This document shows, piece by piece, positions 1 through 6,341 of a DNA stretch of 14,121 nucleotides (positions are counted from its first letter, which is position 1; every line of letters starts with the position of its first letter). The translations under genes and the position numbers were made by a program. Under the pieces are notes generated by a model, which ran no database searches, was not told the origin of the DNA, and saw only the letters and a list, made by a program, of their open reading frames with translations. This DNA comes from Acidobacteriota bacterium (GTDB lineage: Bacteria; Acidobacteriota; Terriglobia; Terriglobales; Acidobacteriaceae). The stretch lies in the NCBI GenBank assembly GCA_025353435.1, contig JANXQR010000016.1, positions 1 through 14,121 on the forward strand, in the 5' to 3' direction.

Positions 1-739
1 CTACAACGCGTTCAATGCGACCATCACCTACAACCCCGCTCCGGATTTCATTTTGAAAACGGCAATCGAGCCGGGCTGGGGCCACTGGGAGCTTTTTGGA
101 ATCGGCCGTTTCTGGCGTGATCGCATCTATCCAAATGCTCCCACGAATGCTTTGAACGCTTATAACTGGAGCACGGGATCAATGGGCGTGGGCGCCAGCG
201 TGCGTGGTGCGCTTGCTCAAAAGAAAGCCACCATCGGCATCAAGACGCTGTACGGCGAGGGTGTAGGCCGTTACGGCTCCTCCACGATCGCGGATATCAC
301 CATCAAACCCAGCTCGGCGATTGCCCCGCTACGTGAGTTCTCGTCTCTGGCAACGGTTGAGCTGAACCCCGATCCGCGGTTTACGGTCTATTTCAACGCC
401 GGAATTGACTACGTGTACCGCCGGTACTATGGCAAGGAAGGCTACGGTTCGCCGCTGACGAATATGTCCGGTTGCAACACCGCGGTTCTTCCCGGCGGCT
501 CAACCTCGCCAAGCGCACCTGCCAACTGCGGCAACCAAACCAAGGATGTGCAGGAAGGCACCATCGGGTATTGGTACTACATCTACAACGGCCCCAAGGG
601 CCGCCTGCGCCAGGGAATCCAGTACAGCCACTTCCGCCGCGATCTGTGGTCGGGTGATGGTGGTCCGACTAACCCGGGCAACGGCGCGATGGGCACCGAT
701 GACCAGATCTACACATCGTTCCGCTACTACCTGCCTTAA
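1..739 (+). CDS. outer-membrane beta-barrel (porin-like) protein, C-terminal part
   Basis: The frame is open from base 2 at the left edge to a TAA at 737-739, so 245 residues of a longer protein are visible and the true start lies outside the window. The visible part has alternating aromatic/polar strands, many Tyr, Trp, Phe and Gly, and ends in a strand DDQIYTSFRYYLP, as expected for the last strand of an outer-membrane barrel. Two cysteines (bases 473-475 and 527-529) bracket a Gly/Ser/Pro-rich stretch and may form a disulfide in an external loop. No plug-domain or TonB-box features can be judged because the N-terminus is missing. It is probably a passive channel or a structural barrel protein in the outer membrane; the substrate is unknown. 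It converges on the minus-strand operon and is separated from it by a hairpin terminator. Confidence 0.7.
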   Translation, partial: YNAFNATITYNPAPDFILKTAIEPGWGHWELFGIGRFWRDRIYPNAPTNALNAYNWSTGSMGVGASVRGALAQKKATIGIKTLYGEGVGRYGSSTIADITIKPSSAIAPLREFSSLATVELNPDPRFTVYFNAGIDYVYRRYYGKEGYGSPLTNMSGCNTAVLPGGSTSPSAPANCGNQTKDVQEGTIGYWYYIYNGPKGRLRQGIQYSHFRRDLWSGDGGPTNPGNGAMGTDDQIYTSFRYYLP

Positions 740-766
740 CCATTTGCGGCAAAGTAAAAGTAAAAA

Positions 767-798
767 GGGTAGCCCTAGTCGGGGCTGCCCTTCTTCTT
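767..798. terminator. bidirectional intrinsic terminator between convergent genes
   Basis: A 9-bp stem pairs 767-775 (GGGTAGCCC) with 782-790 (GGGCTGCCC), with one G-U pair and a 6-base loop. On the plus strand it is followed by TTCTTCTTTG, and on the minus strand by a run of five T (AAAAA at 762-766). It lies 27 bases past the stop of the plus-strand barrel gene and 27 bases past the stop of the minus-strand binding-protein gene, so it can end transcription from both sides. Confidence 0.85.
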
Positions 799-817
799 TG
801 GAACGTTGGAAGAGTGG

Positions 818-2833
818 CTAGTAAAGACCTGGTTCCCCTGTCGGCAGAAATGCGATGCCGCGAATCGAGTCGCCAGAAGCAAGCGCATCGCGCAAGCGTT
901 CCGGATTAGGTCCGCTTTGGGCCTCCGCGGCCCGAATCATTGCAATGGCAGTCGCGGGTGAAGTTGTGGAAGGAAGGCGGAAGATCCATGGGACATTTGT
1001 GGATGTGAGCGTCTTGTCTCCACTCAAAGCCATGACCGGCACGAAGGCTTTCAAAGCCAACTGCTCGGCAAGGTGCGCCGCATCGCGATCAAGAGCGACG
1101 ATGGCTAGAGCGTGTTCGTTCATGAGAGCGTGAACGAGTTGGGTGGAAGCGGCGCCCCAGTTCTGATTGCTGTCGATGGGAAGCAACAGCCAGACCGGAC
1201 CGAGCGTGGCGGATGCGAGGGCATGCTGAATGTCAGGCGACTTCGCTATTGCGGTCGCATTGCTGCCAAAGAGAATGATGTGCACTGGGCCGACGGGAAT
1301 GTTTGGCCTTTGAGGACCGCTATAACCGACACCATCTTCGCCGACGCGTGCATAGGGCGAAGTGGCGATGGCCAGGCCTTGAGTTGGTTTTGGGGTTTCG
1401 GCTCGCGATTCCGCATGCTGGGCGGATTTTTCCATTGGCGCCAAGCGATAGGTGACGGCTCCGCCGCGCACTGTGCCGAGATACATGGGAGCGACATTCT
1501 TCTGGTTTGGATCGAAGATCATGGATTCGGTAACGCCATCGTATGTGTCGATGTTTGCGAGAGCGTCATGAATGCGCGCGCGATTGAGGCCGGCCTTGCA
1601 GATGGAATCGAGCAGCGTGTTCATGGCGTCATATGCGAGCGATGCGAATTGCTCCGGCTTCTCATGGAAGCGCGCTTCGAAGCGTTGATTGAAGCTCGCC
1701 CAGCGCGCGTTGTTGCGGGTTGGATCGTAGGGAAACACGGCTTCGAAACCCTCGGCGGCGGGTCCTGCTTCAGCCAGCAATTCTGGTCCAAGGGTGCGAT
1801 AGGAGCCAAAGACGCGCTGCTTCATACCCAGTGTGCGCATTTGTTTGAGGATGTTGGCGGCGGGAATTTCGTCGGTCCAGAGGACGATGGCGTCGGCGCG
1901 CGATCCCTGAATGACTTTGAGTTGGTGGGTGTAATCGGTGTCGCCGGGCATAAACTTCTGCTCAATGACCACGGGGTGGCCGAGGCGACGAGCGGCATCG
2001 CGGAATTTGGGAACGCCAAAGCGCCCATAGCGATTATTGACGCGGAGAATCGCGACGCGCTTCAACCCGAGGTCGGTGAAGATGCGGCGCGCGAGTGTGT
2101 AGCTCTGCACGCGATCGTCCTGCAGATTGGTAAAGTACCAGGGGATGTAAGTTTCCGGTATGGTGGGATCGGTCGAGGCCGAGTTGACGATGGGAATTTC
2201 GGCGCGCAGAGCGACACGCAGGGCGATGTGCGTCGATTCCGAACTGATGGAGCCGAAGATTGCCCAGTCCTGGTCGTCGTAAACCATTTTGACGACTTCA
2301 TTGGAGGCCGATCCCCAGATAGTGGGGTCGGTCGCGCGATCGTCGCCATAGACCGTCTTAGCCTGCCAGTTATCGTAGTCGTTGTGAAGAATGAGGTGGA
2401 AGGTCTTGCCTCCATAACCTCCGTGCGCGTTGGCCTCTTCGATGGCGAGTTGCGCGCCGTGCAGCATGCGCTGACCGAATTGCTCCTCGGGCGTGTGCTC
2501 GATAGGACCGAAGAAACCGATGCGGACTTCGGTCAGATCTTTCGGCTCGGGGATATCGCGACCGGCACCGGCGTAGATATTGGGATGGACGTAATTAAGA
2601 TCGTAGGGCGCGGCAAACTTCGAGTAGGGGCTCATATCGCCGGGCTCGCCGGCGTATGGAGCCACGGCGCGGTCCTGCGGAGGCCCCGGCGGGTGCGCTC
2701 CGCATTCACAAACATGCACGGCCTGATTCGAATGAGCTTCTTGACTCGAAGGAACATCCTGCGCTGCAACGCGAACGACGCCCGCCACTGCAATGATGCA
2801 AGCGGCGGTCAACAACCAAGCCTTGCTGTTCAC
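818..2833 (-). CDS. periplasmic branched-chain-amino-acid-type binding protein with extra C-terminal domain
   Basis: The protein has 671 residues. The start is a GTG at 2831-2833, placed by AAGGAG at 2841-2846 seven bases upstream and by a typical signal sequence (AWLLTAACIIAVAGVV, ending near AAQ at 23-25). A longer reading to 3052 would run through the RidA gene in another frame. Residues 102-463 form a complete type I periplasmic receptor fold (Peripla_BP_6/LivJ-like): first lobe with VRIGFFGPI at 103-111 and GAQLAIEEAN at 126-135, then second lobe with KRVAILRVNNRYGR near 258-271. Usual LivJ proteins are about 370-400 residues. Here residues 514-671 add a region that resembles the first lobe again (AIVALDRD, FVPVMALSGDK, VPWIFRLPS). 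A Cys-rich CECGAH sits at 42-47, after the signal. No permease or ATPase gene is present, so it may be a sensor or ligand carrier rather than a transporter part. It is the last gene of the operon, four bases after ridA-like. The ligand is unknown. Confidence 0.8.
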   Translation of the reverse strand: MNSKAWLLTAACIIAVAGVVRVAAQDVPSSQEAHSNQAVHVCECGAHPPGPPQDRAVAPYAGEPGDMSPYSKFAAPYDLNYVHPNIYAGAGRDIPEPKDLTEVRIGFFGPIEHTPEEQFGQRMLHGAQLAIEEANAHGGYGGKTFHLILHNDYDNWQAKTVYGDDRATDPTIWGSASNEVVKMVYDDQDWAIFGSISSESTHIALRVALRAEIPIVNSASTDPTIPETYIPWYFTNLQDDRVQSYTLARRIFTDLGLKRVAILRVNNRYGRFGVPKFRDAARRLGHPVVIEQKFMPGDTDYTHQLKVIQGSRADAIVLWTDEIPAANILKQMRTLGMKQRVFGSYRTLGPELLAEAGPAAEGFEAVFPYDPTRNNARWASFNQRFEARFHEKPEQFASLAYDAMNTLLDSICKAGLNRARIHDALANIDTYDGVTESMIFDPNQKNVAPMYLGTVRGGAVTYRLAPMEKSAQHAESRAETPKPTQGLAIATSPYARVGEDGVGYSGPQRPNIPVGPVHIILFGSNATAIAKSPDIQHALASATLGPVWLLLPIDSNQNWGAASTQLVHALMNEHALAIVALDRDAAHLAEQLALKAFVPVMALSGDKTLTSTNVPWIFRLPSTTSPATAIAMIRAAEAQSGPNPERLRDALASGDSIRGIAFLPTGEPGLY

Positions 2834-2837
2834 GGGA

Positions 2838-3338
2838 TTACTCCTTGCTGCTTGCGACCTTCTCCGTGCGAAACATGGCGATGGCTTCAATCTCGATGAG
2901 CAGTTCAGGCCTGCAGAGATGGGCCTGGATGCCGGTGGAGGCGGGCAGCGGGTCGAGACCTTGTTCCTGAAAGAACCTGGTGCGCTCTTCATTGAAGACG
3001 TCGTAGTCGCGGTCGATATCGCGCAGGTAACAGCTGGTGCGCACGATGTCATGCCAGGTGCAGCCTTCGCTCATCAGCAAGCCTGTAATGTTGTCGAAGG
3101 TGCGGCGAAGCTGTGCGCGGAAGTCGCCGATATGAACGCTCACTCCGTTTTCGTCGATGGATGCGGTGCCCGAGATCAGCAGGATGGTGAGGCCGTTCAG
3201 GTCGATGCGCATGCCGCGCGAAAATGAGCTTGGCTTGGCGTAGGCATAGGCCTCATTTAGTACGCCATGATTGGTCATGGCGCGCTTTTGAATGGGCAGT
3301 TGCGCGATGTTCTCAAGTATTTCTGCGAATGCACTCAT
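2838..3338 (-). CDS. RidA-fold (YjgF/UK114) protein lacking the catalytic arginine
   Basis: The protein has 166 residues. The start ATG at 3336-3338 has AAGGAG nine bases upstream, overlapping the stop of the preceding gene; an earlier ATG at 3380 would lie inside that gene and has less support. Signs of the fold are LISGTAS (54-60), the amphipathic helix AQLRRTFDNITGLL (75-88), WHDIVRTSCYLRD (95-107) and the final IEIEAIA (148-154). Length is 30-40 residues above classic RidA, mostly at the N-terminus. In E. coli RidA the imine-deaminating Arg105 lies in PARSCV. The ungapped equivalent here is PASTGI, with Ser134 instead of Arg, so classic 2-iminobutanoate/enamine deamination is not expected. 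SGTAS, the HIGD box and AHLCRPELLIEIE recall, from memory, the RidA-like domains of chorismatases (FkbO/Hyg5/XanB2 type), but those enzymes are about twice as long. No signal peptide; cytoplasmic. Exact role unknown. Confidence 0.75.
   Translation of the reverse strand: MSAFAEILENIAQLPIQKRAMTNHGVLNEAYAYAKPSSFSRGMRIDLNGLTILLISGTASIDENGVSVHIGDFRAQLRRTFDNITGLLMSEGCTWHDIVRTSCYLRDIDRDYDVFNEERTRFFQEQGLDPLPASTGIQAHLCRPELLIEIEAIAMFRTEKVASSKE
2841..2846 (-). promoter_or_regulatory. Shine-Dalgarno AAGGAG deciding the GTG start at 2833
   Basis: On the minus strand AAGGAG lies inside the last codons of the RidA-like gene, seven bases before GTG. It makes 2833 the likely start of the binding protein and excludes the 73-residue N-terminal extension. 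Confidence 0.75.
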
Positions 3339-3351
3339 GTTTAATTGCTCC

Positions 3352-4422
3352 TTATTTCCCTTCGTGTTGCCTAATTCCATGGCTCAATCCCTTCGCGGTC
3401 GCAACCCAGATATCGTCCCCTTGAAAATCAATACCGAGAACGTAATTGTGGGCAGGCGCTGTTGTCACCGCTACCGCGGTCACTTTCCCCTGCGCATCGC
3501 GTACCGTCATCTCCGGCGTGCCGGTGGTGAGCGAATTGCGGTAGACAGCCCAGTTGGCGCCATCGTAATAGGCCAGTCCCTTGTCCGTGCTGAACCAGGC
3601 CCGATTGGCGTCCAAGCCCTTCACCTGATTGGTGAAGTTTGAGGGAAGCCCGCTGTCTTTGGTGAGAAAGTTATGCCAGTAGCGGCCATCATAGCGGCTG
3701 TCACCGAAGTATGTGGCTGCCCAAACAATATTGTCCACATAACTGACTGACGTGACAATCTCATGGATCAAACCCTGATCCTTGAACAGCACCATTTCGT
3801 TCTCGCCGTCGGGATCGTCGTACTTGTCCCACTTGCCGGTTTTCTGATCGAACTCGAGCAGCCCGCTGCCCCAAACCGCCAAGTAGACCTTGGTCGGGGT
3901 GGCGTCGACGCCGTAGACCCAAATCTCGTTCATGGGCGTGTTTCGTTCGTTGTAGAGTGCCCATTGTCCGGTGTGCAGGTCAAGCCGGCAGGCCCCCGCG
4001 GCTGTTGCAACCCATACATTTTCTCCCTCGACAGATACACCGTAAACCACGTCGTTGCTAAGCCCGGAGTTGAGTTGGGTGAAGGTGTCAACCCTGCCGC
4101 CGGAGATGCGGCTGAGCCCACCCATGGTGCCCGCCCAGACATCGCCCGTGCGCTTGTCGAGTGCCAGGGAAAGCACGGCGCGGTGCGCGAGACCGTCGGC
4201 TGTGGTGTAAGTCTTCCATACGTGATTCTCGTAAACGCCGAGACCATTTTCGGTGCCGGCCCAAATGCGGTCTCCATCCACCAGTACGGAAAATACATGG
4301 TTATCGGGCAGACCATTTGCGGTGGTGAAACTATCGAAGCGATACAAAGGCATGCGTGGCGCCGCGCAGGATGCGGATGACGCGGCGACGATCAACACCA
4401 GCAGTGCGCAGAGCCTTTTCAT
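3352..4422 (-). CDS. exported Reg_prop-type beta-propeller (sensor-like, no kinase)
   Basis: The protein has 356 residues. The ATG overlaps the stop of the YVTN gene by four bases (ATGA), with GAGG five bases upstream, so translation is coupled. A signal peptide covers roughly 1-19 (LCALLVLIVAASSASC). Cys19 could be lipidated, but the residue three before it is Ser rather than Leu, so plain cleavage is also possible. The rest is a run of about six or seven propeller blades with the typical pattern GLPDNHVFSV...IWAGTENGL (37-61), AVLSLALD...DVWAGTMGGL (82-103), VVYGVS...VWVATAAG (125-143), VYLAVWGSGL (179-188), IVWAATYFG (232-240), AWFSTDKGL (275-283) and DIWVATAKGL (337-346). This is the 'two-component regulator propeller' type usually found as the periplasmic half of hybrid sensor kinases. 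Here no transmembrane or kinase part follows, so it is a free or lipid-anchored ligand- or protein-binding propeller. Confidence 0.8.
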   Translation of the reverse strand: MKRLCALLVLIVAASSASCAAPRMPLYRFDSFTTANGLPDNHVFSVLVDGDRIWAGTENGLGVYENHVWKTYTTADGLAHRAVLSLALDKRTGDVWAGTMGGLSRISGGRVDTFTQLNSGLSNDVVYGVSVEGENVWVATAAGACRLDLHTGQWALYNERNTPMNEIWVYGVDATPTKVYLAVWGSGLLEFDQKTGKWDKYDDPDGENEMVLFKDQGLIHEIVTSVSYVDNIVWAATYFGDSRYDGRYWHNFLTKDSGLPSNFTNQVKGLDANRAWFSTDKGLAYYDGANWAVYRNSLTTGTPEMTVRDAQGKVTAVAVTTAPAHNYVLGIDFQGDDIWVATAKGLSHGIRQHEGK

Positions 4423-6341
4423 CGCGTCCTCAAGTATTCAATCAAGTCGTTAAGTTCGTCTTTGGTCAGGTCATTGGTGCGGCCGTGTTTGTCTTCGGAA
4501 TTGAAAACGGTCCAGATTTCTTCCAGGGTGCGCGCCGAACCGTCGTGTAAGTAGGGAGCCGTCAATGCGATGTTCGCCAGCTGCGGCGTATCAAGAACGC
4601 CTGAGTTATCGGTGGCTTTGCCAGTGCCCACATCGAATGATTTCTGGCTCGTGCCTTTCGCACCGCTGTGGCAATAATTGCAGCGGTTGGCTTCAGAGAT
4701 GGGCTTTCCGAACTTGTCGGTCGGGCGACTGAAGAGGGCTTTGCCGCGCTCCTGAATGGCCGTGAGTAGCGAGTCGGGTTGGCGCCAGCGATTGGGCCTC
4801 AGCGGCAAGCTGCGAACGTACACCACCAGGTCGGTGAGCGTGAGATCGTCGTAGGTTTCCGATCGCCAAAAGTACATTTCAGTACGGGCGCCGCACTCCG
4901 TGGGCAGATTCGGATTGCCGCCATTCCATTTGTATGGCTCGGTGCCGCGGATGTCTTCGAGGAGGCGATTGTCAACGATGTCGCGCCCGAAGCCGTCGGG
5001 TTCGAGGTCCCATGTAAGGCCGTCAAACGTGGAATCGATGTGGCAGTTCGCGCAGCCGATTTGTCCCTGGAAGGAGTAGCGCGCAGTGTAGAAGGTTTGC
5101 TCGCCGTGGCGCAGTACAGATATCTGCGCGGGGCTATTAAGTAGCACGGTCTTGATCACACGCTTCGTATGTACATCGATCACGCTGATGGTGTCGTCGA
5201 GCCGGTTGGCAACAAGAAGCTTGCTGCCGTCGAGAGTAAACGTAAGACCGCGTGGATCGCGACCGACGGGAATGCGGGTCGTTACGTAGCGCGCGCTGGC
5301 CGCGAGGTTCTGTACATTGGGCCCAGAATGGGTATGCGCGAAGGCAAGCATGCGGGGAACGTTCATGACGGTCACGATCTCTGAACCGCCACTGGAGACA
5401 TAGAGGCTCGACTTGTCCGGCGCAATCGCCACGCCGAAGGGCCGCGCAGCATAGCGTTCCAGCTCATCGAGTGGAATTTCGACGGGCTTACCCACGTCTG
5501 CGCCGAAGAGGGTGAGTGTGTCTGCGAATGCGCCGGCATGTTCGAGATGCGCGAGCGGGACAAGGTTCTTGGGATGGAGTTGAGCCGCCACGCCAAGGCG
5601 GCCATCGCGAGAGAAAGCGACGTGGAAACCATGCGCAATGTTGGCGAGCGGGATGCGTTCGGCAACTACGGCGCGCGTTGCATCAATTACGGTGATCTCG
5701 GATTGTGGCGCATTCCGATTTCCATTCGTAGTGGGCTCGCGCGTCGGGTTTGGGTACACGTGCGTGACGTAGAGACGGTTGTGGTCAGGAGACGGAGTCA
5801 TGTAACTTGCGCCGCGGCCTGCTGCCAGACGCTTCTCCTCCACTCCAGTCTGCGCATCCAGTACCGCTATATCATTCGAGACGCGATTGGCCACGAACAG
5901 GTGCTTCCCTTCGCGGTCCTCGATTGCACTCGAGGGCTCTCCCCTCACCTGCCATGTCGCCACTACCTTAAGCAGATGCGTGTCGATCACGGACACCGTG
6001 TCGTCCCACGAGTTGGCAACAAAAATACGGCCGGCATCATGCGAAAGCGAGAATCCGCGCGGCATGTGGCCCACAGGGATTCTGCGGATCTCTTCATAAG
6101 TGGCAGCGTTCAATACCCGAACTTCGTCGCTTCCCTGGCACAAAACATAAAGACGAGGCTGGTTGGGATGAAACAGCATTTCGACTGGCGAAGCGTACGT
6201 AAGGTGCTCTCCCGATCGCGGATTGTGCGTGGCGGCCCGGACACCGGCATTGGTGTTCCACGCAGCCAGCAACACCAGCAGCACACCGCAAAGAGCGGGC
6301 GGGATCGTGGCGGAAAGCCGGTTTGCGAAGAACCTGCTCAA
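4419..6341 (-). CDS. YVTN beta-propeller fused to di-haem MauG/cytochrome c peroxidase-like domain
   Basis: The protein has 640 residues. The start is TTG at 6339-6341, overlapping the TGA of the CRTAC1 gene; it is supported by GGAGGAG at 6347-6353 and by an export signal (hydrophobic run about 15-28). Residues 50-415 are a YVTN propeller, with repeats such as LYVLCQGSDEVRVLN (64-78), IFVANSWDDTVSVID (106-120), LFVANRVSNDIAVLD (148-162) and LLVANRLDDTISVID (375-389). Residues 420-640 form a two-haem domain: CANCH at 430-434, CNYCH at 554-558, and APYLHDGSARTLEEI at 595-609, the hallmark of the MauG/bacterial CcP family near the second haem. It should be periplasmic and redox-active (peroxidase, oxidase or electron-transfer partner); substrate unknown. 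Propeller-plus-CcP fusions are known, but the enzymatic role of most is not. Its start and stop both overlap neighbouring genes. Confidence 0.85.
   Translation of the reverse strand: MSRFFANRLSATIPPALCGVLLVLLAAWNTNAGVRAATHNPRSGEHLTYASPVEMLFHPNQPRLYVLCQGSDEVRVLNAATYEEIRRIPVGHMPRGFSLSHDAGRIFVANSWDDTVSVIDTHLLKVVATWQVRGEPSSAIEDREGKHLFVANRVSNDIAVLDAQTGVEEKRLAAGRGASYMTPSPDHNRLYVTHVYPNPTREPTTNGNRNAPQSEITVIDATRAVVAERIPLANIAHGFHVAFSRDGRLGVAAQLHPKNLVPLAHLEHAGAFADTLTLFGADVGKPVEIPLDELERYAARPFGVAIAPDKSSLYVSSGGSEIVTVMNVPRMLAFAHTHSGPNVQNLAASARYVTTRIPVGRDPRGLTFTLDGSKLLVANRLDDTISVIDVHTKRVIKTVLLNSPAQISVLRHGEQTFYTARYSFQGQIGCANCHIDSTFDGLTWDLEPDGFGRDIVDNRLLEDIRGTEPYKWNGGNPNLPTECGARTEMYFWRSETYDDLTLTDLVVYVRSLPLRPNRWRQPDSLLTAIQERGKALFSRPTDKFGKPISEANRCNYCHSGAKGTSQKSFDVGTGKATDNSGVLDTPQLANIALTAPYLHDGSARTLEEIWTVFNSEDKHGRTNDLTKDELNDLIEYLRTR

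Noticed and set aside
1112..2899. Long plus-strand open frame (595 codons) opposite the binding protein gene
   Set aside because: It mirrors a well-recognised receptor gene on the other strand, has no family resemblance, signal or ribosome site, and is the usual antisense shadow of GC-rich coding DNA.
2834..3052. 73-residue N-terminal extension of the binding protein
   Set aside because: It lies in a different frame over the RidA-like gene and reads as Cys/Arg/Ser-rich noise. The GTG at 2833 has AAGGAG and a signal peptide directly after it.
2838..3338. Calling the RidA-like protein a chorismatase
   Set aside because: The motif resemblance is from memory, the final EIEA motif is also common to ordinary RidA proteins, and the length is half that of chorismatases.
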